Below are positions 24,004 through 33,511 of a stretch of DNA of 64,000 nucleotides, in pieces; within the stretch, counting starts at the first letter, position 1, and each line of letters opens with the position of its first letter. The position numbers and the translations under genes are program-made. The notes below the pieces were generated by a model, which saw only the letters and a program-made list of their open reading frames with translations, did no database searches and was not told the origin of the DNA. Source of the DNA: Halogranum gelatinilyticum (lineage in GTDB: Archaea > Halobacteriota > Halobacteria > Halobacteriales > Haloferacaceae); the NCBI RefSeq assembly GCF_900103715.1, contig NZ_FNHL01000005.1, positions 150,767 to 214,766 of the forward strand. Direction: 5' to 3'.

Positions 24004-25824
24004 ATGTCCAACGATCACACAGTGGACGCACAGAGAGACCTTCGAAAGACACGCCGCCGGTTCATGCAGGCGGTGGGGGCTGCGGGAGCCGCTAGCATCG
24101 CTGGCTGTGCTGGCTCGAATCAGGATGCGGTGTCGACCGACGAGTCGGCAACCGAGTCGAGCGGTGACGGTAGTGACGGCGGTGACAGCGAGACGACCCA
24201 AGATTCGATGCAGATGACAGACCGGACGTTCACCACTGCGACGACGTCCGTGCCGAAGGACATGCAGTTCAACCCCTACGGACAGAAGTACCCCGATCGC
24301 GCTGCACTCGCCATCTTCGAGAACCTGCTCTACGTCAACGAGGCGTCGAGTACGTTCATGCCGGGCATCCTCGAGTCGTGGGACATCGGGTCGGAGACAG
24401 TCACCCTCTCCGTTCGCGACGGATACCACTGGCACAGCGGTGAGGCGGTCACCGCCGAGGACGTCGCGTTCAAGCTCGAACTGGAGATTCACAACGGGGC
24501 CGCCATCAGCAACGTCGTCGCCGCCGAGGACGTGACCGTCGCCGACGAATCGACGGTCGAACTCGGTCTCAAGCGTGCGGTCTCCGACAAGGTGTTTCTC
24601 TACTCGCTGAAGCCCATCGCGCTTGACACGCCGCCCGCGGAGTTCCAGGAGTTCCTCGACGCCTACCGACAGGACGGCGAAGCACCCGAACTCGCCGAGA
24701 AAACGCTCGAAGAGCCGAACGGTACGGGGCCGTTCCAGTTCGTCCACGCACGGAACCAAGAGCTCGTCACCGAGCGCTTCGCCGACCACCCCGACGCGGA
24801 CAAGATCAACTTCCCACGGATGAAGTGGAGCTACCTCCAGTCCAACCAGAAGCAGTGGACGGCACTTCGGAGCAACACTATCGACGGCATCGACAACGTG
24901 TTCACGCCCGAAAACATCGCGCAGTCCTACGGCGACCACATCCGAGAGATCCAGATGCCCGCCAACTGGGGGATGGGCGTCATGTTCAACCACGAGCACG
25001 AACACTACAGCCAGCAGAACGTCAAGCAGGCGATCCAGTACGTCATCGACCGCGAGAAACTCGCCCAGACTGCCGGTGGGAAGATGCACGTCCCCGTCGA
25101 GGTCCCCTCCGGGCTCCCGGGGAACTTCGACGGCAGCTACAAGGAGTGGCTCGGCGAGTCGCTGTCGGACTTTGACGCCTACGAACCGAACACCGAGAAG
25201 GCCGCCCAGCTCCTCAACGAGGCCGGCTTCTCGAAGCAGGACGGGTCGTGGGTCGACGCGAACGGCAAGCCCCTCGAGTTCCCGTACAAGATCCCGTCCG
25301 GCTGGAACGACTGGACCGCCGGTGGGCAGTCCATCGTGCAGGACCTCAACGACTTCGGCATCGACGCCTCGCTCAATCCGAGTCAGTCCTACTGGGGCGA
25401 CATCTACGGCAACCAGGAGTACGTTGTCGCCGGCCTCGGCTGGCCGGACGGCAAGCTCTACCCGTACTTCTCGCTGAACAAACTGCTCAACGGCACCCGC
25501 TCGCGTGACATCCTGAAGTTCCCGCGGGAAGTCGAGGTGCCGCCCATCGGCGAGCCCGAGGGCGAGACGCGCACTGTCGAACTGGAGGCCGAACTGCAGG
25601 AACTCGCCGGACTGACTGGCGAAGAAGCAAAGCAGAAGACCCAGGAACTCGCGTGGGTCGTCAACCAGCATCTCCCGATGGCTCCGCTGATGGAGAAGGT
25701 CGACCAGTCGTGGGTCACCACTGACGACTGGAACACCGTCACGGCCGACGACGAGGACGCCATCGTCGACTGGCCGCAGTACTACCTGCCCCGCGAGGGC
25801 AAGCTGACCGCCAAGCCGGAGTAA
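24004..25824 (+). CDS. ABC transporter substrate-binding lipoprotein (family 5)
   Basis: A 606-residue protein with a Tat motif (KTRRRFMQAVGAAG) and lipobox ending IAGC. An acidic linker follows, then an SBP_bac_5 fold (FNPYG..Y, LAIFENLL, DGYHWHSGEAVTAEDVAF, PFQFV, VKQAIQYVIDREKLA). Family 5 binds peptides, nickel, or oligosaccharides such as cellobiose in archaea. The adjacent beta-glucosidase favours a glycoside ligand. The ATG at 24004 leaves a normal Tat n-region; a GTG at 23944 is in frame but lies in the promoter element. Confidence 0.85.
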   Translation: MSNDHTVDAQRDLRKTRRRFMQAVGAAGAASIAGCAGSNQDAVSTDESATESSGDGSDGGDSETTQDSMQMTDRTFTTATTSVPKDMQFNPYGQKYPDRAALAIFENLLYVNEASSTFMPGILESWDIGSETVTLSVRDGYHWHSGEAVTAEDVAFKLELEIHNGAAISNVVAAEDVTVADESTVELGLKRAVSDKVFLYSLKPIALDTPPAEFQEFLDAYRQDGEAPELAEKTLEEPNGTGPFQFVHARNQELVTERFADHPDADKINFPRMKWSYLQSNQKQWTALRSNTIDGIDNVFTPENIAQSYGDHIREIQMPANWGMGVMFNHEHEHYSQQNVKQAIQYVIDREKLAQTAGGKMHVPVEVPSGLPGNFDGSYKEWLGESLSDFDAYEPNTEKAAQLLNEAGFSKQDGSWVDANGKPLEFPYKIPSGWNDWTAGGQSIVQDLNDFGIDASLNPSQSYWGDIYGNQEYVVAGLGWPDGKLYPYFSLNKLLNGTRSRDILKFPREVEVPPIGEPEGETRTVELEAELQELAGLTGEEAKQKTQELAWVVNQHLPMAPLMEKVDQSWVTTDDWNTVTADDEDAIVDWPQYYLPREGKLTAKPE

Positions 25825-25827
25825 GTC

Positions 25828-26850
25828 ATGTACGACTACTTCGTCAAGCGGACCGGGCAGGCACTCTTCACGGCGTTCGTCGTGGTGTCGCTCTCGTTCG
25901 CACTGGTTCGGCTCATGCCGGGCAACCCGGCCGACCAGCTCCGCGGCCAACTCATCCGGAACAACCCCGACCTCTCCCAACAGGAAATCAACCGCCGGGT
26001 CGCCAACTACATCAACATCGATGTCTCCGCGCCGCTACACGAGCAATATCTCTCGTACATCGCGGGTATCCTGCAGGGTGACCTCGGCCGGTCGATCAGT
26101 CAGAACGCCCCCGTTTCGGAGATTCTGGGGCAGGCACTGCCGTGGACGGTCTTCGCGTTCTCGGTCGCCATCCTGCTCATGTTCGCCGTGGGTATCGCTC
26201 TCGGGGCGGTCATGGCCTACCAAGAGGGCAGCCGCTTCGACGTCGGGACGACTGGTCTCGGAATCGTCCTCAACTCGACGCCGAACTACGTGACCGCGCT
26301 GTTGTTCCTCTACGTCTTCGGCTACACGCTCGGCTGGTTCCCGACGAGCGGGCAGATCTCCTCACAGGTCGTGCCCATCGTCGACCCGCTGCAGCCGGTC
26401 GCGACGTTCCAGTTCGTCGCCGACGCGGTCTACCACGCGAGCCTGCTCATCGCTGCCGTCGTCATCACCGGTTTCGGTGGTGTCGCGCTGGCGATGCGCG
26501 GCAACAGTATCCAAGTACTCGGCGAGGACTACCTCCGGGTGGCCCGCCTCCGCGGGCTTTCGGACACCCGAATCGCGCTGCGCTACGTCGCCCGCAACGC
26601 CATCCTCCCGATGTACACGGGCCTGCTGCTGGCCTTCGGCGGCGTCATCGGCGGTTCGGCCATCCTCGAGCAGGTGTTCACCTACCCTGGACTCGGCTAC
26701 TACATCGTCGCCGCCGTCGAGGCGCGCGACTATCCGCTGATGATGGGTGGGTTCGTCCTCATCACGCTCGCCGTCGTCGTCGGCGCGTTCATCGCCGACC
26801 TGACGTACGGCTTGGTCGACCCGCGTGTCTCCACGGGTGGTGACGCATGA
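25828..26850 (+). CDS. ABC transporter permease, DppB type
   Basis: A 340-residue protein with six helices. The N-terminus MYDYFVKRTGQALFTAFVVVSLSFALVRLMPGNP is typical of DppB/OppB permeases, and the EAA-like loop reads EDYLRVARLRGLSD. It starts 3 bp after the binding-protein stop and overlaps the next permease by 4 bp. Confidence 0.88.
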   Translation: MYDYFVKRTGQALFTAFVVVSLSFALVRLMPGNPADQLRGQLIRNNPDLSQQEINRRVANYINIDVSAPLHEQYLSYIAGILQGDLGRSISQNAPVSEILGQALPWTVFAFSVAILLMFAVGIALGAVMAYQEGSRFDVGTTGLGIVLNSTPNYVTALLFLYVFGYTLGWFPTSGQISSQVVPIVDPLQPVATFQFVADAVYHASLLIAAVVITGFGGVALAMRGNSIQVLGEDYLRVARLRGLSDTRIALRYVARNAILPMYTGLLLAFGGVIGGSAILEQVFTYPGLGYYIVAAVEARDYPLMMGGFVLITLAVVVGAFIADLTYGLVDPRVSTGGDA

Positions 26851-27965
26851 GCCGCGAGAACCACACCAACAGCCTCGCTGCGGGGGGCTTCGGCACTGTC
26901 GCCGACTCTTCGCTGAGCCGGACCGAACGGACACGTCGCCTGTTCGACCTGTGGCTCCTCGCACCCCTGCGGGTCGTCTGGGACGACACGCGCGCCCGAA
27001 TCGGTGCGGTGCTCGTCGTCGGCTTCGTCTTCATGGGCGTCGCCGGTCCGACGCTCGTTGCCGAGCCCCGAATCGGGCAGGGTGCGATTCTCGTCGGCCC
27101 CTTCCACGGCGGGGTCGTCGGTGGGAGCTGGTACGAGTTCAGCTCGACCTCTCTGTTCGGCGTCGCGGTCCCGTGGCTGGCGTTCAACTGGCCACTCGGC
27201 ACCGACAACGTCGGCCGCGGCATCCTCGAGCAGGTCGTCCACGCGACCCCGCGGATGCTCACGATGATTACGAGTGCCGGGCTGTTCGTCACCGTTCTCG
27301 GAACGAGTGTCGGCGCGCTCGCCGGATACAGTGGCGGCCGCGTCGACCAGGCACTCTCGACGGTCATCGACATCGTGATGACGCTGCCGGGGCTGCCCCT
27401 GCTTCTCATCCTCGTCGCACTGCTCGAACCGAGCAACCCAATCGTCCTCGGGCTCGTGCTCTCACTGCAGGCGTGGGCCGGGATGGCTCGCGCCATCCGC
27501 TCGCAGGTGCTGACGATCCGGTCGACCTCGTACGTCGAGTCGGCCCGCGCGATGGGGCTGTCGACGCCGACCATCGTCGCGAAGGAGGTCGTCCCCAACA
27601 TCATGCCGTTCGTGATGATCAACATGGTCAACGCGATGCGCGGGGTCATCTTCGCCTCCGTCGGCCTGTACTTCCTCGGCCTGCTGCCGTTCAGAGAAGT
27701 CGTCAACTGGGGTGTCATGCTCCAGCTCGCCTACTCCAACGGCGGTCTGCTCACGCTCGACGCCGCCCACTGGCTGCTCGTGCCGATGGTCGCCATCGTC
27801 CTCTTGTCGATGGCACTCATCCTCTTCGCACAGGGGATGGACCGGGTGTTCAACCCGCGCGTCCGTGCTCGTCACGCGAACACGATGTCGACGGACAACG
27901 ATACGTCGTCGTCGGACCCGGCGTCGCCGGACCCGACGTCACCGGCTCCCGGAGGGAACCAATGA
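26847..27965 (+). CDS. ABC transporter permease, DppC type
   Basis: A 372-residue protein with six helices. The coupling loop SYVESARAMGLSTPTIVAKEVVPNIMP is characteristic of DppC/OppC. The external loop after the first helix is longer than usual (about 70 residues, EPRIGQGAILVGPFHGG...). The Ser/Pro-rich C-terminal tail is low complexity. It is translationally coupled to both neighbours by ATGA overlaps. Confidence 0.87.
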   Translation: MSRENHTNSLAAGGFGTVADSSLSRTERTRRLFDLWLLAPLRVVWDDTRARIGAVLVVGFVFMGVAGPTLVAEPRIGQGAILVGPFHGGVVGGSWYEFSSTSLFGVAVPWLAFNWPLGTDNVGRGILEQVVHATPRMLTMITSAGLFVTVLGTSVGALAGYSGGRVDQALSTVIDIVMTLPGLPLLLILVALLEPSNPIVLGLVLSLQAWAGMARAIRSQVLTIRSTSYVESARAMGLSTPTIVAKEVVPNIMPFVMINMVNAMRGVIFASVGLYFLGLLPFREVVNWGVMLQLAYSNGGLLTLDAAHWLLVPMVAIVLLSMALILFAQGMDRVFNPRVRARHANTMSTDNDTSSSDPASPDPTSPAPGGNQ

Positions 27966-29044
27966 GCGACTCGTTCACCGCGGAGGCCGTGGCCGACACG
28001 ACCGACGTCGACACGGACCCGACCGCCGAGGACGTCATCCTCGAGTGTCGGGACCTCTCGGTCTCCTTCGAGATGGACCGCGGGACCTCCCGCGTCCTCC
28101 ACGACGTCGACATGGACATCCGTCGGGGTGAGATTCTCGGCATCGTCGGCGAGTCGGGCAGTGGGAAGTCGATGTTCGCCTCCGCCCTGCTCAACGCCGT
28201 CGTCAGCCCCGGTCGAACCGAGGGAAGCGTCACCTACCACCCGCCTGACGACGAGGCCGACCCGGTCGAAGTGCTCGGCCTCGACAAAGGACCGTTGAGA
28301 AGCCTCCGCTGGGAGGACATCTCGATGGTGTTCCAGGGGGCGATGAGTTCGTTCAACCCGACGATGGGCTTCCGCGAGCACTTCGTCGAGACGCTCGACG
28401 CCCACGACTACGACGTCGCCGCGGGCATCGAGCGAGCCGAGGAACTGCTCTCGGACCTCTATCTCGACCCGGACCGTGTCCTCGACTCGTATCCGCACGA
28501 ACTCTCCGGTGGGATGAAACAGCGGGTGCTCATCGCACTCGCACTCGTCCTCGAACCGGAGGTGCTCGTGATGGACGAGCCGACGGCCGCGCTCGACCTT
28601 CTCATGCAGCGTTCGATCATCAGTCTGCTGTCGGACCTGCGTGACAAGTACGACCTCACGATGGTCTTCATCACGCACGACCTGCCGCTCGTCACCAAAC
28701 TCGCCGACCGCATCGGTGTGCTCTACGCGTTCGAGTTCGCCGAGGTTGGCGACACGACGGAGATGGTCCACGACCCGAAACATCCCTACACCCGTGCCCT
28801 ACTCAACGCGACCCCGAACCTCGACGCACCGCTCTCGGAGATGCGGCCCATCGAGGGTGCAGCCCCTGACCCGGTCAACGTCCCGGCGGGCTGTCCCTAC
28901 CACGAACGCTGTCCGCTCGCGACCGCGGAGTGTGAAGACGTGAAGCCCGCGATGGACGCAGTCTCGGCGACTCACGAGGTCGCCTGCCACCACTGGTCCG
29001 ACGTCGACGACGAGATCCCCCTCTCGACGGGGGTGCAGCGATGA
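27962..29044 (+). CDS. ABC transporter ATPase, DppD type
   Basis: A 360-residue protein with Walker A GESGSGKS, signature LSGGMKQRV, Walker B VLVMDEPTAALD and switch ITHDL. The C-terminal oligopeptide-transporter domain has the Cys cluster CPYHERCPLATAEC, which binds an Fe-S cluster in some family members. It overlaps the preceding and following genes by 4 bp each. Confidence 0.88.
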   Translation: MSDSFTAEAVADTTDVDTDPTAEDVILECRDLSVSFEMDRGTSRVLHDVDMDIRRGEILGIVGESGSGKSMFASALLNAVVSPGRTEGSVTYHPPDDEADPVEVLGLDKGPLRSLRWEDISMVFQGAMSSFNPTMGFREHFVETLDAHDYDVAAGIERAEELLSDLYLDPDRVLDSYPHELSGGMKQRVLIALALVLEPEVLVMDEPTAALDLLMQRSIISLLSDLRDKYDLTMVFITHDLPLVTKLADRIGVLYAFEFAEVGDTTEMVHDPKHPYTRALLNATPNLDAPLSEMRPIEGAAPDPVNVPAGCPYHERCPLATAECEDVKPAMDAVSATHEVACHHWSDVDDEIPLSTGVQR

Positions 29045-30141
29045 GCACCGACCAGCCTGTCCTCTCGCTGTCGGACGTCGACGTCCACTTCGAGAAGTCC
29101 GGTGGCGGCCTCAATCCCTTCGCTGACCAGCCGACGGTCCGAGCCGTCGACGGCGTGAGCCTCGATATCGGCAGCAACGACGTCGTCGCCATCGTCGGCG
29201 AGAGTGGGTCAGGAAAGACGACGCTCGGTAAGACCGCCGTCGGCCTCCAACAGCCGACTGGCGGGTCCATCAGCTACCGCGGGCAGGACATCTGGGAGGC
29301 GAAGAAGTGGCGGTCGAACCCCGAGATACCCTTCGAGGAGATCCGCCGTTCACTGCAGATCATCCACCAGGACCCCGGGGCGGCGCTGAACCCGAACCGG
29401 ACGGTCATGTCGTCGCTGGCAGCGCCGCTCAAGCGCTGGCAGCCCGACCTCGACTCGGAGGACCGCGAGGCGCGTATCCTCCACTTCATCGAGCGGGTGG
29501 GGATGTCGCCGCCAGAGGACTACGCCCACCGCTACCCACACCAGCTCTCGGGTGGCGAGAAGCAGCGTGTCGCGCTCGTGCGGGCACTCCTGATGAACCC
29601 GGACGTCATCCTCGCCGACGAGGCCGTCAGCGCGCTCGACGTGAGCCTCCGCGTGGAGATGATGGACCTGATGCTCGAACTGCAGGAGGGGTTCGACACC
29701 TCGTTCCTGTTCATCAGCCACGACCTCTCGAACGCGCGGTACATCGCCGAACACGCCGGGGGTCGCCTCGGCGTGATGTATCTCGGCGAGCTGGTCGAAC
29801 TCGGTCCTGCCGACGAAGTCCTGCAGAATCCACAGCACCCCTACACGAAGGTTCTGAAGTGGGCAACTCCGGAGTTGGGAGTCGACGAAGGTCCCAGCGA
29901 GCCGCCGGTCCGCGAAATCGACATCCCGGACCCGGTGAACCCACCGGCCGGCTGTCGCTTCCACACGCGATGTCCAAACGCGACCGAACAGTGTCGGACT
30001 GCCGCGCCGGCGGCGACGGCCGTCGACGGCGACGAACGACATCAGGTCGCCTGCTACCGGGCAACCGAGGACGACGCCTACTGGAACAGCACGCCGCTTG
30101 ATGGGGCGACACTCGACGACGGCGCGGCAGGAGAGCACTGA
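29041..30141 (+). CDS. ABC transporter ATPase, DppF type
   Basis: A 366-residue protein with Walker A GESGSGKTT, signature LSGGEKQRV, Walker B VILADEAVSALD and switch ISHDL. The C-terminal Cys motif reads CRFHTRCPNATEQC. Walker B has A for the usual hydrophobic residue before the Asp, and AVS in place of PVS after the Glu, which should not abolish hydrolysis. It is the second ATPase of the five-gene transporter. Confidence 0.88.
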   Translation: MSTDQPVLSLSDVDVHFEKSGGGLNPFADQPTVRAVDGVSLDIGSNDVVAIVGESGSGKTTLGKTAVGLQQPTGGSISYRGQDIWEAKKWRSNPEIPFEEIRRSLQIIHQDPGAALNPNRTVMSSLAAPLKRWQPDLDSEDREARILHFIERVGMSPPEDYAHRYPHQLSGGEKQRVALVRALLMNPDVILADEAVSALDVSLRVEMMDLMLELQEGFDTSFLFISHDLSNARYIAEHAGGRLGVMYLGELVELGPADEVLQNPQHPYTKVLKWATPELGVDEGPSEPPVREIDIPDPVNPPAGCRFHTRCPNATEQCRTAAPAATAVDGDERHQVACYRATEDDAYWNSTPLDGATLDDGAAGEH

Positions 30142-30144
30142 GAA

Positions 30145-30222
30145 ATGGCCGCTACTCTCTCACGACAGGCCCACGATTCACACGACGACGTCCACCCCCA
30201 CTCACACTCCCACAACCACTAA
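30145..30222 (+). CDS. His-rich 25-residue reading frame
   Basis: ATG-started, 25 codons, with about eight His in the last 16 residues (ending HPHSHSHNH). It begins 3 bp after the ATPase stop and ends 12 bp before the GH3 start, in the same direction. It could be a small metal-binding peptide or simply a CAC-rich spacer. There is no independent support for translation beyond position. Confidence 0.3.
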   Translation: MAATLSRQAHDSHDDVHPHSHSHNH

Positions 30223-30234
30223 CACTACAACCCC

Positions 30235-32460
30235 ATGACGACTCACGACACACGAATGACAGAGACGAACGAGGCAGACGATCACGTCGAGACGCTGCTC
30301 GACGAGATGACGCTCCGTGAGAAGGCAGCCCAGCTCGCCGGAACCTACGTCGGGACGATGGAAGAGACGCGTACCATCGAGGACGCCGAAGAGATGGTCC
30401 GCGAACACGGAATCGGCTTCGTGACCCCCTTCGGCTACGGCGGGGCGCCGTACCACGACTCGACGGAGGTCGTCGAGGTCGCGAATGAACTCCAGCGCGT
30501 CGCCCGCGAGGAGACGCGGCTCGGGATTCCGATCCTCATCCCGGTCGACGCCATCCACGGCCACGCCTACATCGACGATACGGCGGTCTTCCCGCACAAC
30601 GTCGGCGTCGCCGCCGCCCGCGACCGCGACCTCGCCGAACGCATCGGTGCCATCACCGCGACCGAAGTCGCCGCGACGGGCGCGAGTCTGACCTACGGGC
30701 CGACCTGCGACGTCGCCCGCGACCAGCGGTGGGGACGCGCCTTCGAGACGTTCGGCGAGTCACCGTATCTCGTCGGCGAACTCGCCTCGGCGAAGGCCCG
30801 CGGACTGCGTTCCGCGCCGGTCGACGTCGCCGCGATGGCGAAGCATTTCCCGGCCTACGGCGAACCCGAGCGCGGCGAAGACGCCTCGCCGGTCGACAAG
30901 TCGCTGTCGTCGCTCTACCGGGACTTCCTCCCACCGTTCGAGCAGGTGCTCGACGAGGGCGTCGAGGGTATCATGCCCAGCTACAACTCCATCAACGCCG
31001 AACCCTCTCACGGCTCGCGATACTGGCTCACGGACGTCCTCCGCGACGAACTCGGCTTCGACGGCTACGTCGCCTCCGACTGGAACGGGGTCAATATGCT
31101 CCACCGCGACCACGGCGTCGCCGTCGACCAACAGGGGTCTATCGAGCGGGCGTTCACCGCCGGTCTCGACGTCCACTCGCTGGGCGAGATCGACCACGTC
31201 GACCATCTCGTCGACCTCGTCGAATCCGGCGCGGTCGACGAGGAGGCAGTCGACGTCTCCGTCCGGCGCGTCCTGCAGCTCAAGGCCGACCTGGGGCTGT
31301 TCGAGGACCCCTACGTCGACCCCGACGAGTCGGCCGAGGCACTCGACAACGACGCCCACCGCGAGGCCGCCCTCGACGCGGCCCGCGAGTCGATGACGCT
31401 CCTGAAGAACGACGACGACCGTCTCCCCCTCGACCCCGAGACCGACGAGGTGCTCGTCACTGGTCCCAACGCGGACAGCCTGTTCAACCAGGTCGGCGGC
31501 TGGAGTCTCATGGAGCCGGACGACCTCGACGGGACGACCGTCCGCGAGGGAATCGAGGGAGTCGTCGCCGACGGGACGACCGTGATCCACGAGCCTGGGG
31601 CGGACATCGACGAGGCCGACCCCGAGAGCCGTGACGCCGCCGTCGCGGCGGCCGAAGACGCCGACGCTGCCGTCGTCGTGCTCGGCGAAAACTGGTATAT
31701 CCACGAGTTCGGCCCGGAGGTCATCAACGGGCCGACCGACAGCTTCCCGAACCGCACACAGCTCACCCTGCCCGACGCCCAGCGCGACCTCCTCGAAGCA
31801 GTCCACGAGACCGGCACCCCGACGGTGCTCGTGCTCGTCACGGGGCGGCCGCTCGCCGTCTCGTGGGCGGCTGAACACGTCGACGCCATCCTGCAGGCCT
31901 ACTATCCCGGTGCCGAGGGTGGGACGGCAGTCGCCGAGACGCTCTTCGGCGACAACAACCCGAGCGGGAAGCTCCCCATCTCGGTGCCGCGCTCGGAGGC
32001 CGATCTGCCAGTGCGGCACAACTACCTGCCGCATCCACACCCCATCGGTCCCGACGAACATCTGCCGACGTACGACCCGCTCTTCGCCTTCGGCCACGGG
32101 CTGAGCTACACGGACTTCGAGTACCGCGAGCTCTCCGTCGCCGAGGAGTCACTCACTGCGGGCGACTCGGTGACGGTATCGGTCCGCCTCGCGAACACGG
32201 GCGACCGCTCCGGCGACGAGGTCGTCCAACTGTTCGGCGGCCGCGACCACTCGTCGGTCGTCACGCCGGTCGAAGAACTCGTCGCCTTCGAGCGCGTCAG
32301 CCTCGACCCCGGCGACGAGACTGTCGTCGACTTCGAGATCGACTCGTCGGCGTTCGACGTCGTTCGGCCCGACGGGTCGAGCCGCTTCGAGTCCGGCCCG
32401 GTCTCGCTGCGGTGTGAGTCGCTGGAGACCTCGCTGGACGCCCGCGTGGACCACTGCTGA
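30235..32460 (+). CDS. Glycoside hydrolase family 3 beta-glucosidase/beta-xylosidase
   Basis: A 741-residue protein without a signal peptide, so cytoplasmic. The GH3 N-terminal barrel carries the catalytic nucleophile Asp282 in GYVASDWNGV, with KHFPAYGEPERG also present. The C-terminal GH3 domain (VLVLVTGRPLAVSW, GNNPSGKLP-like) and a fibronectin-III-like domain (TNTGDRSGDEVVQLF-type) follow. It would hydrolyse glycosides imported by the transporter encoded just upstream, to which it is linked by only 93 bp. ATG 30256 is an alternative start. Xyloside against glucoside preference cannot be told from sequence. Confidence 0.9.
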   Translation: MTTHDTRMTETNEADDHVETLLDEMTLREKAAQLAGTYVGTMEETRTIEDAEEMVREHGIGFVTPFGYGGAPYHDSTEVVEVANELQRVAREETRLGIPILIPVDAIHGHAYIDDTAVFPHNVGVAAARDRDLAERIGAITATEVAATGASLTYGPTCDVARDQRWGRAFETFGESPYLVGELASAKARGLRSAPVDVAAMAKHFPAYGEPERGEDASPVDKSLSSLYRDFLPPFEQVLDEGVEGIMPSYNSINAEPSHGSRYWLTDVLRDELGFDGYVASDWNGVNMLHRDHGVAVDQQGSIERAFTAGLDVHSLGEIDHVDHLVDLVESGAVDEEAVDVSVRRVLQLKADLGLFEDPYVDPDESAEALDNDAHREAALDAARESMTLLKNDDDRLPLDPETDEVLVTGPNADSLFNQVGGWSLMEPDDLDGTTVREGIEGVVADGTTVIHEPGADIDEADPESRDAAVAAAEDADAAVVVLGENWYIHEFGPEVINGPTDSFPNRTQLTLPDAQRDLLEAVHETGTPTVLVLVTGRPLAVSWAAEHVDAILQAYYPGAEGGTAVAETLFGDNNPSGKLPISVPRSEADLPVRHNYLPHPHPIGPDEHLPTYDPLFAFGHGLSYTDFEYRELSVAEESLTAGDSVTVSVRLANTGDRSGDEVVQLFGGRDHSSVVTPVEELVAFERVSLDPGDETVVDFEIDSSAFDVVRPDGSSRFESGPVSLRCESLETSLDARVDHC

Positions 32461-32655
32461 ATCGATCGAAATCTAACTTTTCCTCGTCTACTCCTGACCG
32501 TCTTCCTCTCTTGGGACCGTCACCACTCTCTATGGATATTGAACAATCTGAAATCAATCGCTGTATTGCGGTTTGCCAGTCTCATCTACTGAGATTTCAA
32601 CAGAGCCAAGCTTCCGAGTAGAACCCGGCACCGTGTCGTTCGGTCTACACCTATC

Positions 32656-32683
32656 TCATGCGGTTCAAAAATGAACCGCGTGA
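32656..32683. repeat. Inverted repeat around TGAACCGCGTGA
   Basis: Arms TCATGCGGTTCA and TGAACCGCGTGA (one mismatch) flank AAAA. It might be a transcription terminator for the GH3 operon or a protein site. The right arm recurs exactly at 33025-33036, preceded by CGGTTCA at 32990-32996. Confidence 0.5.
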
Positions 32684-33036
32684 GCAGGCTGTTCAGGACG
32701 ACCATCGATTAGGGGCCGCGTGATATCAGCGTAAACTAACAGAACAAATTAGACAAAATTCTAATAGTCTCCCCACTGCGGTAAGAGTTGACGTGTCGGT
32801 GTGGAAGTTGGCACCCCCGGATAGTTCGCTTAAACAAACGTTCGACGTCGACTATGCAGCCTTCGACTGTCAACGGTAAACTACGCGAGAGTAACTTATC
32901 GAAGATTCTCGCAAAAACGGTGCCGGATCTGAGTACAAAACCTGAGTGTAACAACAAACGCAAAAAAGCGACAATACTGGTCCCTATGGCGGTTCATCTG
33001 TCGAGCCAACCGATCTGTACCGTTTGAACCGCGTGA

Positions 33037-33171
33037 TTTCCACATAGTACGTGCACATTGGCTAAATTTCTCGGACAACGTGGCTCAACGTGCTTGCGCG
33101 ATGTGATTGCCCAGGACGATGATCTGATCTTCTCACAACCCGGGGATGAGGTTGACGTGTACTCACCGTAA
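33037..33171 (+). pseudogene. Possible C-terminal gene fragment
   Basis: A 44-codon open frame without a good start, with protein-like composition (LRDVIAQDDDLIFSQPGDEV, then DVYSP and stop). Surrounding frames are closed and AT-rich. It may be the tail of a gene destroyed by rearrangement. I do not recognise the family. Confidence 0.25.
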
Positions 33172-33511
33172 CAAAATTCCATTGCAGAATGTTAGAGACA
33201 ACTAGGGCTGGTTTTTCGACGAGCTCACCGCTGCGGTTGACACTACACTTGACTAATTTCCCATCTAATGTACAATTACTTCTAATAATCTCTCTGGACA
33301 GAGACACGCAGATCAAAGAACTGGTGATGCTCGGCATCACGGTGTCCAAACATCACAGGAGTGATGCGGCTACGTTTCTCAGCAGGCGCTGACAAAGGGC
33401 GACTGCTCACAGACTGCGATTTCTGGCCGGTAAGACTGGATTCCGGACTTCAGTCTCACCTGTGACCAGTGTGTCTATCCGAAGCATTCTCAGTCGGTCG
33501 GAGAGGACTGG

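Larger units (their letters stand above)
32461..33511. other. AT-rich 1 kb intergenic region with repeats
   Basis: No intact gene is recognised. It contains a near-perfect inverted repeat (32656-32683), whose right arm TGAACCGCGTGA recurs at 33025-33036. It also has an AT-rich inverted repeat (ATTAGA/TCTAAT, 32748-32765) and a short decayed-looking coding fragment (33037-33171). Composition is clearly lower in GC than the flanks, suggesting an insertion scar or a recombination joint. Confidence 0.45.
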
